Positions 38,501-55,177 of a DNA stretch of 64,000 bases are shown in pieces. The stretch spans positions 117,563,412-117,627,411 of the forward strand of contig OZ024744.1 of NCBI GenBank assembly GCA_964016885.1. Direction: 5' to 3'. The notes beneath the pieces are model-generated. The model saw only the letters and a list, made by a program, of their open reading frames with translations. It did not search any database and was not told the origin of the DNA. The position numbers and the translations under genes were made by a program. Position 1 is the first letter of the stretch. Each line of letters starts with the position of its first letter. The stretch comes from Eledone cirrhosa. Taxonomy: Eukaryota; Mollusca; Cephalopoda; Octopoda; Eledonidae.

Positions 38501-41500
38501 GAAGATCTTTAGTACCTAGCCTAACACTACTATAATTACTGGTGGTACTACTGTAAGATCTTTAGTACCTAGCCTAACACTACTATAATTACTGGTGGTA
38601 CTACTGTAAGATCTTTAGTACCTAGCCTAACACTACTATAATTACTGGTGGTACTACTGTAAGATCTTTAGTACCTAGCCTAACACTACTATAATTACTG
38701 GTGGTACTACTGTAAGATCTTTAGTACCTAGCCTAACACTACTATAATTACTGGTGGTACTACTGTAAGATCTTTAGTACCTAGCCTAACTCTACTATAA
38801 TTACTGGTGGTACTACTGTAAGGTCTTTAGTACCTAGCCTAACACTACTATAATTACTGTTAGTACTACTGTAAGATCTTTAGTACCTAGCCTAACACTA
38901 CTATAATTACTGGTGGTACTACTGTAAGATCTTTAGTACCTAGCCTAACACTACTATAATTACTGTTAGTACTACTGTAAGATCTTTAGTACCTAGCCTA
39001 ACACTACTATAATTACTGGTGGTACTACTGTAAGATCTTTAGTACCTAGCCTAACACTACTATAATTACTGGCGGTACTACTGTAAGATCTTTAGTACCT
39101 AGCCTAACACTACTATAATTACTGGTGGTACTACTGTAAGATCTTTAGTACCTAGCCTAACACTACTATAATTACTGTTAGTACTACTGTAAGATCTTTA
39201 GTACCTAGCCTAACACTACTATAATTACTGGTAGTACTACTGTAAGATCTTTAGTACCTAGCCTAACACTACTATAATTACTGGTGGTACTACTGTAAGA
39301 TCTTTAGTATCTAGCCTAATACTACTATAATTACTGTTAGTACTACTGTAAGATCTTTAGTACCTAGCCTAACACTACTATAATTACTGTTAGTACTACT
39401 GTAAGATCTTTAGTACCTAGTCTAACACTACTATAATTACTGGTGGTACTACTGTAAGATCTTTAGTATCTAGCCTAACACTACTATAATTACTGTTAGT
39501 ACTACTGTAAGATCTTTAGTACCTAGCCTAACACTACTATAATTACTGGTGGTACTACTGTAAGATCTTTAGTACCTAGCCTAACACTACTATAATTACT
39601 GTTAGTACTACTGTAAGATCTTTAGTACCTAGCCTAACACTACTATAATTACTGTTAGTACTACTGTAAGATCTTTAGTACCTAGCCTAACACTACTATA
39701 ATTACTGGTGGTACTACTGGAAGATCTTTAGTACCTAGCCTAACACTACTATAATTACTGGTGGTACTACTGTAAGATCTTTAGTACCTAGCCTAACACT
39801 ACTATAATTACTGGTGGTACTTCTGTAAGATCTTTAGTACCTAGCCTAACACTACTATAATTACTGGTGGTACTACTGTAAGATCTTTAGTACCTAGCCT
39901 AACACTACTATAATTACTGGTGGTACTACTGTAAGATCTTTAGTACCTAGCCTAACACTACTATAATTACTGGTGGTACTACTGTAAGATCTTTAGTATC
40001 TAGCCTAACACTACTATAATTACTGGTGGTACTACTGTAAGGTCTTTAGTACCTAGCCTAACACTACTGTAATTACTGTTAGTACTACTGTAAGATCTTT
40101 AGTACCTAGCCTAACACTACTATAATTACTGGTGGTACTACTGTAAGATCTTTAGTACCTAGCCTAACACTACTATAATTACTGTTAGTACTACTGTAAG
40201 ATCTTTAGTACCTAGCCTAACACTACTATAATTACTGGTGGTACTACTGTAAGATCTTTAGTACCTAGCCTAACACTACTATAATTACTGGTGGTACTAC
40301 TGTAAGATCTTTAGTACCTAGCCTAACACTACTATAATTACTGGTGGTACTACTGTAAGATCTTTAGTACTTAGCCTAACACTACTATAATTACTGGTAG
40401 TACTACTGTAAGATCTTTAGTACCTAGCCTAACACTACTATAATTACTGGTGGTACTACTGTAAGATCTTTAGTATCTAGCCTAATACTACTATAATTAC
40501 TGTTAGTACTACTGTAAGATCTTTAGTACCTAGCCTAACACTACTATAATTACTGTTAGTACTACTTTAAGATCTTTGGTACCTAGTCTAATACTACTAT
40601 AATTACTGGTGGTACTACTGTAAGTTCTTTAGTATCTAGCCTAACACTACTATAATTACTGTTAGTACTACTGTAAGATCTTTAGTACCTAGCCTAACAC
40701 TACTATAATTACTGGTGGTACTACTGTAAGATCTTTAGTACCTAGCCTAACACTACTATAATTACTGTTAGTACTACTGTAAGATCTTTAGTACCTAGCC
40801 TAACACTACTATAATTACTGGTAGTACTACTGTAAGATCTTTAGTACCTAGCCTAACACTACTATAATTACTGGTGGTACTACTGTAAGATCTTTAGTAC
40901 CTAGTCTAACACTACTATAATTACTGTTAGTACTACGGTAAGATCTTTAGTACCTAGTCTAACACTACTATAATTACTGTTAGTACTACTGTAAGATCTT
41001 TAGTACCTAGCCTAACACTACTATAATTACTGTTAGTACTAATGTAAGATCTTTAGTACCTAGCCTAACACTACTATAATTACTGTTAGTACTACTGTAA
41101 GATCTTTAGTACCTAGCCTAACACTATTATAATTACTGGTGGTACTACTGTAAGATCTTTAGTACCTAGCCTAACACTATTATAATTACTGGTGGTACTA
41201 CTGTAAGATCTTTAGTACCTAGCCTAACACTACTATAATTACTGGTGGTACTACTGTAAGATCTTTAGTACCTAGCCTAACACTACTATAATTACTGGTG
41301 GTACTACTGTAAGATCTTTAGTACCTAGCCTAACACTACTATAATTACTGGTGGTACTACTGTAAGATCTTTAGTACCTAGCCTAACACTACTATAATTA
41401 CTGGTGGTACTACTGTAAGATCTTTAGTACCTAGCCTAACACTACTATAATTACTGGTGGTACTACTGTAACATCTTTAGTACCTAGCCTAACACTACTA

Positions 41501-44500
41501 TAATTACTGGTGGTACTACTGTAAGATCTTTAGTACCTAGCCTAACACTACTATAATTACTGGTGGTACTACTGTAAGATCTTTAGTACCTAGCCTAACA
41601 CTACTATAATTACTGGTGGTACTACTGTAAGATCTTTAGTACCTAGCCTAACACTACTATAATTACTGGTGGTACTACTGTAACATCTTTAGTACCTAGC
41701 CTAACACTACTATAATTACTGGTGGTACTACTGTAAGATCTTTAGTACCTAGCCTAACACTACTATAATTACTGGTGGTACTACTGTAACATCTTTAGTA
41801 CCTAGCCTAACACTACTATAATTACTGGTGGTACTACTGTAAGATCTTTAGTACCTAGCCTAACACTACTATAATTACTGGTGGTACTACTGTAAGATCT
41901 TTAGTACCTAGCCTAACACTACTATAATTACTGGTGGTACTACTGTAACATCTTTAGTACCTAGCCTAACACTACTATAATTACTGGTGGTACTACTGTA
42001 ACATCTTTAGTACCTAGCCTAACACTACTATAATTACTGGTGGTACTACTGTAACATCTTTAGTACCTAGCCTAACACTACTATAATTACTGGTGGTACT
42101 ACTGTAAGATCTTTAGTACCTAGCCTAACACTATTATAATTACTGGTGGTACTACTGTAAGATCTTTAGTACCTAGCCTAACACTACTATAATTACTGTT
42201 AGTACTACTGTAGGATCTTTAGTACTTAGCCTAACACTACTATAATTACTGGTGGTACTACTGTAAGATCTTTAGTACCTAGCCTAACACTACTATAATT
42301 ACTGGTGGTACTACTGTAAGATCTTTAGTACCTAGCCTAACACTACTATAATTACTGGTGGTACTACTGTAACATCTTTAGTACCTAGCCTAACACTACT
42401 ATAATTACTGGTGGTACTACTGTAAGATCTTTAGTACCTAGCCTAACACTACTATAATTACTGGTGGTACTACTGTAAGATCTTTAGTACCTAGCCTAAC
42501 ACTACTATAATTACTGGTGGTACTAATCTAAGATCTTTAGTACCTAGCCTAACACTACTATAATTACTGTTAGTACTACTGTAAGATCTTTAGTACCTAG
42601 CCTAACACTACTATAATTACTGGTGGTACTACTGTAAGATTTTTAGTATCTAGCCTAATACTACTATAATTACTGTTAGTACTACTGTAAGATCTTTAGT
42701 ACCTAGCCTAACACTACTATAATTACTGTTAGTACTACTGTAAGATCTTTAGTACCTAGCCTAACACTACTATAATTACTGGTGGTACTACTCTAAGATC
42801 TTTAGTACCTAGCCTAACACTACTATAATTACTGTTAGTACTACTGTAAGATCTTTAGTACCTAGCCTAACACTACTATAATTACTGGTGGTACTACTGT
42901 AAGATCTTTAGTACCTAGCCTAACACTACTATAATTACTGGTGGTACTAATCTAAGATCTTTAGTACCTAGCCTAACACTACTATAATTACTGTTAGTAC
43001 TACTGTAAGATCTTTAGTACCTAGCCTAACACTACTATAATTACTGGTGGTACTACTGTAAGATCTTTAGTACCTAGCCTAACACTACTATAATTACTGG
43101 TGGTACTACTGTAAGATCTTTAGTACCTAGCCTAACACTACTATAATTACTGGTGGTACTACTGTAAGATCTTTAGTACCTAGCCTAACACTACTATAAT
43201 TACTGGTGGTACTACTATAACATCTTTAGTACCTAGCCTAACACTACTATAATTACTGTTAGTACTACTGTAAGATCTTTAGTACCTAGCCTAACACTAC
43301 TATAATTACTGGTGGTACTACTGTATGATCTTTAGTACCTAGCCTAACACTACTATTATTACTGGTGGTACTACTGTAAGATCTTTAGTACCTAGCCTAA
43401 CACTATTATAATTACTGGTGGTACTACTGTAAGATCTTTAGTACCTAGCCTAACACTACTATAATTACTGGTGGTACTACTGTAAGATCTTTAGTACCTA
43501 GCCTAACACTACTATAATTACTGGTGGTACTACTGTAAGATCTTTAGTACCTAGCCTAACACTACTATAATTACTGGTGGTACTACTGTAAGATCTTTAG
43601 TACCTAGCCTAACACTATTATAATTACTGGTGGTACTACTGTAAGATCTTTAGTACCTAGTCTAACACTACTATAATTACTGGTGGTACTACTGTAACAT
43701 CTTTAGTACCTAGCCTAACACTACTATAATTACTGGTGGTACTACTGTAAGATCTTTAGTACCTAGCCTAACACTACTATAATTACTGGTGGTACTACTG
43801 TAAGATCTTTAGTACCTAGCCTAACACTACTATAATTACTGGTGGTACTACTGTAAGATCTTTAGTACCTAGCCTAACACTACTATAATTACTGGTGGTA
43901 CTAATCTAAGATCTTTAGTACCTAGCCTAACACTACTATAATTACTGTTAGTACTACTGTAAGATCTTTAGTACCTAGCCTAACACTACTATAATTACTG
44001 GTGGTACTACTGTAAGATCTTTAGTACCTAGCCTAACACTACTATAATTACTGTCAGTACTACTGTAACATCTTTAGTACCTAGCCTAACACTACTATAA
44101 TTACTGGTGGTACTACTGTAAGATCTTTAGTACCTAGCCTAACACTACTATAATTACTGGTGGTACTACTTTAAGATCTTTAGTACCTAGCCTAACACTA
44201 CTATAATTACTGGTGGTACTACTGTAAGATCTTTAGTACCTAGCCTAACACTACTATAATTACTGTCAGTACTACTGTAACATCTTTAGTACCTAGCCTA
44301 ACACTACTATAATTACTGGTGGTACTACTGTAAGTTCTTTAGTACCTAGCCTAACACTACTATAATTACTGGTGGTACTACTGTAAGATCTTTAGTAGCT
44401 AGCCTAACACTACTATAATTACTGGTGGTACTACTGTAAGATCTTTAGTACCTAGCCTAACACTACTATAATTACTGTTAGTACTACTGTAAGATCTTTA

Positions 44501-46970
44501 GTACCTAGCCTAACACTACTATAATTACTGGTGGTACTACTGTAAGATCTTTAGTACCTAGCCTAACACTACTATAATTACTGGTGGTACTACTGTAAGA
44601 TCTTTAGTACCTAGCCTAACGCTACTATAATTACTGGTGGTACTACTGTAAGATCTTTAGTACCTAGCCTAACACCACTATAATTACTGGTGGTACTACT
44701 GTAAGATCTTTAGTATCTAGCCTAACACTACTATAATTACTGGTGGTATTACTGTAAGATCTTTAGTACCTAGCCTAACACTACTATAATTACTGGTGGT
44801 ACTACTGTAAGATCTTTAGTACCTAGCCTAACACTACTATGATTACTGGTGGTACTACTGTAAGATCTTTAGTATCTAGCCTAACACTACTATAATTACT
44901 GTTAGTACTACTGTAAGATCTTTAGTACCTAGCCTAACACTACTATAATTACTGGTGGTACTACTGTAAGATCTTTAGTACCTAGTCTAACACTACTATA
45001 ATTACTGTTAGTACTACTGTAAGATCTTTAGTACCTAGCCTAACACTACTATAATTACTGGTGGTACTACTGTAAGATCTTTAGTACCTAGTCTAACACT
45101 ACTATAATTACTGGTGGTACTACTGTAACATCTTTAGTACCTAGCCTAACACTACTATAATTACTGGTGGTACTACTGTAACATCTTTAGTACCTAGCCT
45201 AACACTACTATAATTACTGGTGGTACTACTGTAAGATCTTTAGTACCTAGCCTAACACTACTATAATTATTGGTGGTACTACTGTAAGATCTTTAGTACC
45301 TAGCCTAACACTACTATAATTACTGGTGGTACTACTGTAAGATCTTTAGTATCTAGCCTAACACTACTATAATTACTGGTGGTATTACTGCAAGATCTTT
45401 AGTACCTAGCCTAACACTACTATAATTACTGGTGGTACTACTGTAAGATCTTTAGTACCTAGCCTAACACTACTATAATTACTGGTGGTACTACTGTAAG
45501 ATCTTTAGTACCTAGCCTAACACTACTATAATTACTGGTGGTATTACTGTAAGATCTTTAGTACCTAGCCTAACACTACTATAATTACTGGTGGTACTAC
45601 TGTAAGATCTTTAGTACCTAGCCTAACACTACTATAATTACTGGTGGTACTACTGTAAGATCTTTAGTATCTAGCCTAACACTACTATAATTACTGTTAG
45701 TACTACTGTAAGATCTTTAGTACCTAGCCTAACACTACTATAATTACTGGTGGTACTACTGTAAGATCTTTAGTACCTAGCCTAACACTACTATAATTAC
45801 TGGTGGTACTACTGTAAGATCTTTAGTACCTAGCCTAACACTATTATAATTACTGGTGGTACTACTGTAAGATCTTTAGTACCTAGCCTAACACTACTAT
45901 AATTACTGGTGGTACTACTGTAAGATCTTTAGTACCTAGCCTAAAACTACTATAATTACTGGTGGTACTACTGTAAGATCTTTAGTACCTAGCCTAACAC
46001 TACTATAATTACTGTTAGTACTACTGTAAGATCTTTAGTACCTAGCCTAACACTACTATAATTACTGGTAGTACTACTGTAAGATCTTTAGTACCTAGCC
46101 TAACACTACTATAATTACTGGTGGTACTACTGTAAGATCTTTAGTACCTAGCCTAACACTACTATAATTACTGTTAGTACTACTGTAAAATCTTTAGTAC
46201 CTAGCCTAACACTACTATAATTACTGGTGGTACTACTGTAAGATCTTTAGTACCTAGCCTAACACTACTATAATTACTGGTGGTACTACTGTAAGATCTT
46301 TAGTACCTAGCCTAACACTACTATAATTACTGGTGGTACTAATGTAAGATCTTTAGTACCTAGCCTAACACTACTATAATTACTGTTAGTACTACTGTAA
46401 GATCTTTAGTACCTAGCCTAACACTACTATAATTACTGGTGGTACTACTGTAAGATCTTTAGTACCTAGTCTAAAACTACTATAATTACTGTTAGTACTA
46501 CTGTAAGATCTTTAGTACCTAGCCTAACACTACTATAATTACTGGTGGTACTACTGTAAGATCTTTAGTACCTAGTCTAACACTACTATAATTACTGGTG
46601 GTACTACTGTAACATCTTTAGTACCTAGCCTAACACTACTATAATTACTGGTGGTACTACTGTAACATCTTTAGTACCTAGCCTAACACTACTATAATTA
46701 CTGGTGGTACTACTGTAAGATCTTTAGTACCTAGCCTAACACTACTATAATTACTGGTGGTACTACTGTAAGATCTTTAGTACCTAGCCTAACACTACTA
46801 TAATTACTGGTGGTACTACTGTAAGATCTTTAGTACCTAGCCTAACACTACTATAATTACTGGTGGTACTACTGTAAGATCTTTAGTACCTAGCCTAACA
46901 CTACTATAATTACTGGTGGTACTACTGTAAGATCTTTAGTACCTAGCCTAACACTACTATAATTACTGGT

Positions 46971-46993
46971 GGTACACTACTATAATTACTGGT
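46971..46993. repeat. Truncated 23-bp satellite monomer (copy 1)
   Basis: GGTACACTACTATAATTACT: the monomer jumps from GGTAC straight to ACTACTATAA, a 30-bp deletion. The same deletion recurs at 49644 and 55178. Confidence 0.95.
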
Positions 46994-49643
46994 GGTACTA
47001 CTGTAAGATCTTTAGTACCTAGCCTAACTCTACTATAATTACTGGTGGTACTACTGTAAGATCTTTAGTACCTAGCCTAACACTACTATAATTACTGTTA
47101 GTACTACTGTAAGATCTTTAGTACCTAGCCTAACACTACTATAATTACTGGTGGTACTACTGTAAGATCTTTAGTACCTAGCCTAACACTACTATAATTA
47201 CTGTTAGTACTACTGTAAGATCTTTAGTATCTAGCCTAACACTACTATAATTACTGTTAGTACTACTGCAAGATCTTTAGTACCTAGCCTAACACTACTA
47301 TAACTACTGTTAGTACTACTGTAAGATCTTTAGTACCTAGCCTAACACTACTATAATTACTGTTAGTGCTACTGTAAGATCTTTAGTACCTAGCCTAACA
47401 CTACTATAATTACTGGTAGTACTACTGCAAGATCTTTAGTACCTAGCCTAACACTACTATAATTACTGTTAGTACTACTGTAAGATCTTTAGTGCCTAGC
47501 CTAACACTACTATAATTGCTGTTAGTGCTACTGTAAGATCTTTAGTACCTAGCCTAACACTACTATAATTACTGGTGGTACTACTGTAAGATCTTTAGTA
47601 CCTAGCCTAACACTACTACAATTACTGTTAGTACTACTGTAAGATCTTTAGTACCTATCCTAACACTACTATAATTACTGGTGGTACTACTGTAAGATCT
47701 TTAGTACCTAGTCTAACACTACTATAATTACTGGTGGTACTACTGTAACATCTTTAGTACCTAGCCTAACACTACTATAATTACTGGTGGTACTACTGTA
47801 ACATCTTTAGTACCTAGCCTAACACTACTATAATTACTGGTGGTACTACTGTAAGATCTTTAGTACCTAGCCTAACACTACTATAATTACTGGTGGTACT
47901 ACTGTAAGATCTTTAGTACCTAGCCTAACACTACTATAATTACTGGTGGTACTACTGTAAAATCTTTAGTATCTAGCCTAACACTACTATAATTACTGGT
48001 GGTATTACTGTAAGATCTTTAGTACCTAGCCTAACACTACTATAATTACTGGTGGTACTACTGTAAGATCTTTAGTACCTAGCCTAACACTACTATAATT
48101 ACTGGTGGTACTACTGTAAGATCTTTAGTACCTAGCCTAACACTACTATAATTACTGGTGGTACTACTGTAAGATCTTTAGTATCTAGCCTAACACTACT
48201 ATAATTACTGGTGGTATTACTGTAAGATCTTTAGTACCTAGCCTAACACTACTATAATTACTGGTGGTACTACTGTAAGATCTTTAGTACCTAGCCTAAC
48301 ACTACTATAATTACTGGTGGTACTACTGTAAGATCTTTAGTATCTAGCCTAACACTACTATAATTACTGTTAGTACTACTGTAAGATCTTTAGTACCTAG
48401 CCTAACACTACTATAATTACTGGTGGTACTACTGTAAGATCTTTAGTACCTAGCCTAACACTACTATAATTACTGGTGGTACTACTGTAAGATCTTTAGT
48501 ACCTAGCCTAACACTATTATAATTACTGGTGGTACTACTGTAAGATCTTTAGTACCTAGCCTAACACTACTATAATTGCTGGTGGTACTACTGTAAGATC
48601 TTTAGTACCTAGCCTAAAACTACTATAATTACTGGTGGTACTACTGTAAGATCTTTAGTACCTAGCCTAACACTACTATAATTACTGTTAGTACTACTGT
48701 AAGATCTTTAGTACCTAGCCTAACACTACTATAATTACTGGTAGTACTACTGTAAGATCTTTAGTACCTAGCCTAACACTACTATAATTACTGGTGGTAC
48801 TACTGTAAGATCTTTAGTACCTAGCCTAACACTACTATAATTACTGTTAGTACTACTGTAAAATCTTTAGTACCTAGCCTAACACTACTATAATTACTGG
48901 TGGTACTACTGTAAGATCTTTAGTACCTAGCCTAACACTACTATAATTACTGGTGGTACTACTGTAAGATCTTTAGTACCTAGCCTAACACTACTATAAT
49001 TACTGGTGGTACTACTGTAAGATCTTTAGTACCTAGCCTAACACTACTATAATTACTGTTAGTACTACTGTAAGATCTTTAGTACCTAGCCTAACACTAC
49101 TATAATTACTGGTGGTACTACTGTAAGATCTTTAGTACCTAGTCTAAAACTACTATAATTACTGTTAGTACTACTGTAAGATCTTTAGTACCTAGCCTAA
49201 CACTACTATAATTACTGGTGGTACTACTGTAAGATCTTTAGTACCTAGTCTAACACTACTATAATTACTGGTGGTACTACTGTAACATCTTTAGTACCTA
49301 GCCTAACACTACTATAATTACTGGTGGTACTACTGTAACATCTTTAGTACCTAGCCTAACACTACTATAATTACTGGTGGTACTACTGTAAGATCTTTAG
49401 TACCTAGCCTAACACTACTATAATTACTGGTGGTACTACTGTAAGATCTTTAGTACCTAGCCTAACACTACTATAATTACTGGTGGTACTACTGTAAGAT
49501 CTTTAGTACCTAGCCTAACACTACTATAATTACTGGTGGTACTACTGTAAGATCTTTAGTACCTAGCCTAACACTACTATAATTACTGGTGGTACTACTG
49601 TAAGATCTTTAGTACCTAGCCTAACACTACTATAATTACTGGT

Positions 49644-49666
49644 GGTACACTACTATAATTACTGGT
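49644..49666. repeat. Truncated 23-bp satellite monomer (copy 2)
   Basis: Same 30-bp deletion, 2,673 bp (50 x 53 + 23) after copy 1. Confidence 0.95.
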
Positions 49667-52439
49667 GGTACTACTGTAAGATCTTTAGTACCTAGCCTAA
49701 CTCTACTATAATTACTGGTGGTACTACTGTAAGATCTTTAGTACCTAGCCTAACACTACTATAATTACTGTTAGTACTACTGTAAGATCTTTAGTACCTA
49801 GCCTAACACTACTATAATTACTGGTGGTACTACTGTAAGATCTTTAGTACCTAGCCTAACACTACTATAATTACTGTTAGTACTACTGTAAGATATTTAG
49901 TACCTAGCCTAACACTTCTATAATTACTGGTGGTACTACTGTAAGATCTTTAGTACCTAGCCTAACACTACGATAATTACTGGTGGTACTACTGTAAGAT
50001 CTTTAGTACCTAACCTAACACTACTATAATTACTGTTAGTACTACTGTAAGATCTTTAGTACCTAGCCTAACACTACTATAATTACTGGTGGTACTACTG
50101 TAAGATCTTTAGTACCTAGCCTAACACTACTATAATTACTGTTAGTACTACTGTAAGATCTTTAGTACCTAGCCTAACACTACTATAATTACTGTTAGTA
50201 CTACTGCAAGATCTTTAGTACCTAGCCTAACACTACTATAATTACTGTTAGTACTACTGTAAGATCTTTAGTACCTAGCCTAACACTACTATAATTACTG
50301 TTAGTGCTACTGTAAGATCTTTAGTACCTAGCCTAACACTACTATAATTACTGGTAGTACTACTGCAAGATCTTTAGTACCTAGCCTAACACTACTATAA
50401 TTACTGTTAGTACTACTGTAAGATCTTTAGTACCTAGCCTAACACTACTATAATTGCTGTTAGTGCTACTGTAAGATCTTTAGTACCTAGCCTAACACTA
50501 CTATAATTACTGGTGGTACTACTGTAAGATCTTTAGTACCTAGCCTAACACTACTATAATTACTGTTAGTACTACTGTAAGATCTTTAGTACCTAGCCTA
50601 ACACTACTATAATTACTGTTAGTACTACTGCAAGATCTTTAGTACCTAGCCTAACACTACTATAATTACTGTTAGTACTACTGTAAGATCTTTAGTACCT
50701 AGCCTAACACTACTATAATTACTGTTAGTGCTACTGTAAGATCTTTAGTACCTAGCCTAACACTACTATAATTACTGGTGGTACTACTGTAAGATCTTTA
50801 GTACCTAGCCTAACACTACTATAATTACTGGTGGTACTACTGTAAGATCTTTAGTACCTAGCCTAACACTACTATAATTACTGTTAGTACTACTGTAAGA
50901 TCTTTAGTACCTAGCCTAACACTACTATAATTACTGGTAGTACTACTGTAAGATCTTTAGTACCTAGCCTCACACTACTATAATTACTGGTGGTACTACT
51001 GTAAGATCTTTAGTATCTAGCCTAATACTACTATAATTACTGTTAGTACTACTGTAAGATCTTTAGTACCTAGCCTAACACTACTATAATTACTGTTAGT
51101 ACTACTGTAAGATCTTTAGTACCTAGTCTAACACTACTATAATTACTGGTGGTACTACTGTAAGATCTTTAGTATCTAGCCTAACACTACTATAATTACT
51201 GTTAGTACTACTGTAAGATCTTTAGTACCTAGCCTAACACTACTATAATTACTGGTGGTACTACTGTAAGATCTTTAGTACCTAGCCTAACACTACTATA
51301 ATTACTGTTAGTACTACTGTAAGATCTTTAGTACCTAGCCTAACACTACTATAATTACTGTTAGTACTACTGTAAGATCTTTAGTACCTAGCCTAACACT
51401 ACTATAATTACTGGTGGTACTACTGTAAGATCTTTAGTACCTAGCCTAACACTACTATAATTACTGGTGGTACTACTGTAAGATCTTTAGTACCTAGCCT
51501 AACACTACTATAATTACTGGTGGTACTACTGTAAGATCTTTAGTACCTAGCCTAACACTACTATAATTACTGGTGGTACTACTGTAAGATCTTTAGTACC
51601 TAGCCTAACACTACTATAATTACTGGTGGTACTACTGTAAGATCTTTAGTACCTAGCCTAACACTACTATAATTACTGGTGGTACTACTGTAAGATCTTT
51701 AGTACCTAGCCTAACACTACTATAATTACTGGTGGTACTACTGTAAGGTCTTTAGTACCTAGCCTAACACTACTATAATTACTGTTAGTACTACTGCAAG
51801 ATCTTTAGTACCTAGCCTAACACTACTATAATTACTGGTGGTACTACTGTAAGATCTTTAGTACCTAGCCTAACACTACTATAATTACTGTTAGTACTAC
51901 TGTAAGATCTTTAGTACCTAGCCTAACACTACTATAATTACTGGTGGTACTACTGTAAGATCTTTAGTACCTAGCCTAACACTACTATAATTACTGGTGG
52001 TACTACTGTAAGATCTTTAGTACCTAGCCTAACACTACTATAATTACTGGTGGTACTACTGTAAGATCTTTAGTACCTAGCCTAACACTACTATAATTAC
52101 TGTTAGTACTACTGTAAGATCTTTAGTACCTAGCCTAACACTACTATAATTACTGGTAGTACTACTGTAAGATCTTTAGTACCTAGCCTAACACTACTAT
52201 AATTACTGGTGGTACTACTGTAAGATCTTTAGTATCTAGCCTAATACTACTATAATTACTGTTAGTACTACTGTAAGATCTTTAGTACCTAGCCTAACAC
52301 TACTATAATTACTGTTAGTACTACTGTAAGATCTTTAGTACCTAGTCTAACACTACTATAATTACTGGTGGTACTACTGTAAGATCTTTAGTATCTAGCC
52401 TAACACTACTATAATTACTGTTAGTACTACTGTAAGATC

Positions 52440-52500
52440 TTTAGTACCTAGCCTAACACTACTATAATTACTGGTCCTACTACTGTAAATCTTTAGTACC
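52440..52500. repeat. 52-bp satellite monomer with private changes
   Basis: CTGGTCCTACTACTGTAAAT: a CC substitution in the GTGGT block plus a 1-bp deletion (GTAAATCT for GTAAGATCT). It is the only single-base length change implied by the register count. Confidence 0.9.
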
Positions 52501-55177
52501 TAGCCTAACACTACTATAATTACTGTTAGTACTACTGTAAGATCTTTAGTACCTAGCCTAACACTACTATAATTACTGGTAGTACTACTGTAAGATCTTT
52601 AGTACCTAGCCTAACACTACTATAATTACTGGTGGTACTACTGTAAGATCTTTAGTACCTAGTCTAACACTACTATAATTACTGTTAGTACTACTGTAAG
52701 ATCTTTAGTACCTAGTCTAACACTACTATAATTACTGTTAGTACTACTGTAAGATCTTTAGTACCTAGCCTGACACTACTATAATTACTGTTAGTACTAA
52801 TGTAAGATCTTTAGTACCTAGCCTAACACTACTATAATTACTGTTAGTACTACTGTAAGATCTTTAGTACCTAGCCTAACACTATTATAATTACTGGTGG
52901 TACTACTGTAAGATCTTTAGTACCTAGCCTAACACTATTATAATTACTGGTGGTACTACTGTAAGATCTTTAGTACCTAGCCTAACACTACTATAATTAC
53001 TGGTGGTACTACTGTAAGATCTTTAGTACCTAGCCTAACACTACTATAATTACTGTTAGTACTACTGTAAGATCTTTAGTACCTAGCCTAACACTATTAT
53101 AATTACTGGTGGTACTACTGTAAGATCTTTAGTACCTAGCCTAACACTACTATAATTACTGGTGGTACTACTGTAAGATCTTTAGTGCCTAGCCTAACAC
53201 TACTATAATTACTGGTGGTACTACTGTAAGATCTTTAGTACCTAGCCTAACACTACTATAATTACTGGTGGTACTACTGTAAGATCTTTAGTACCTAGCC
53301 TAACACTATTATAATTACTGGTGGTACTACTGTAAGATCTTTAGTACCTAGCCTAACACTATTATAATTACTGGTGGTACTACTGTAAGATCTTTAGTAC
53401 CTAGACTAACACTACTATAATTACTGGTGGTACTACTGTAAGAGCTTTAGTACCTAGCCTAACACTACTATAATTACTGGTGGTACTACTGTAAGATCTT
53501 TAGTACCTAGCCTAACAATACTATAATTACTGGTGGTACTACTGTAAGATCTTTAGTACCTAGCCTAACACTATTATAATTACTGGTGGTACTACTGTAA
53601 GAACTTTAGTACCTAGCCTAACACTACTATAATTACTGGTGGTACTACTGTAAGATCTTTAGTACCTAGCCTAACACTACTATAATTACTGGTGGTACTA
53701 TTGTAAGATCTTTAGTACCTAGCCTAACACTACTATAATTACTGGTGGTACTACTGTAAGATCTTTAGTACCTAGCCTAACACTATTATAATTACTGGTG
53801 GTACTACTGTAAGATCTTTAGTACTTAGCCTAACACTACTATAATTACTGGTGGTACTACTGTAAGATCTTTAGTACCTAGCCTAACACTACTATAATTA
53901 CTGGTGGTACTACTGTAAGATCTTTAGTACCTAGCCTAACACTACTATAATTACTCGTGGTACTACTTTAAGATCTTTAGTACCTAGCCTAACACTATTA
54001 TAATTACTGGTGGTACTACTGTAAGATCTTTAGTACCTAGCCTAACACTACTATAATTACTGTTAGTACTACTGTAAGATCTTTAGTACTTAGCCTAACA
54101 CTACTATAATTACTGGTGGTACTACTGTAAGATCTTTAGTACCTAGCCTAACACTACTATAATTACTGGTGGTACTACTGTAAGATCTTTAGTACCTAGC
54201 CTAACACTACTATAATTACTGGTGGTACTACTGTAAGATCTTTAGTACCTAGCCTAACACTACTATAATTACTGGTGGTACTACTATAAGATCTTTAGTA
54301 CCTAGCCTAACACTACTATAATTACTGTTAGTACTACTGTAAGATCTTTAGTACCTAGCCTAACACTACTATAATTACTGGTGGTACTACTGTAAGATCT
54401 TTAGTACCTAGCCTAACACTACTATAATTACTGGTGGTACTACTGTAAGATCTTTAGTACCTAGCCTAACACTACTATAATTACTGTTAGTACTACTGTA
54501 AGATCTTTAGTACCTAGCCTAACACTACTATAATTACTGGTGGTACTACTGTAAGATCTTTAGTACCTAGCCTAACACTACTATAATTACTGTTAGTACT
54601 ACTGTAAGATCTTTAGTACCTAGCCTAACACTACTATAATTACTGGTGGTACTACTGTAAGATCTTTAGTACCTAGTCTAACACTACTATAATTACTGGT
54701 GGTACTACTGTAACATCTTTAGTACCTAGCCTAACACTACTATAATTACTGGTGGTACTACTGTAACATCTTTAGTACCTAGCCTAACACTACTATAATT
54801 ACTGGTGGTACTACTGTAAGATCTTTAGTACCTAGCCTAACACTACTATAATTACTGGTGGTACTACTGTAACATCTTTAGTACCTAGCCTAACACTACT
54901 ATAATTACTGGTGGTACTACTGTAAGATCTTTAGTACCTAGCCTAACACTACTATAATTACTGGTGGTACTACTGTAAGATCTTTAGTACCTAGCCTAAC
55001 ACTACTATAATTACTGGTGGTACTACTGTAAGATCTTTAGTACCTAGCCTAACACTACTATAATTACTGGTGGTACTACTGTAAGATCTTTAGTACCTAG
55101 CCTAACACTACTATAATTACTGGTGGTACTACTGTAAGATCTTTAGTACCTAGCCTAACACTACTATAATTACTGGT

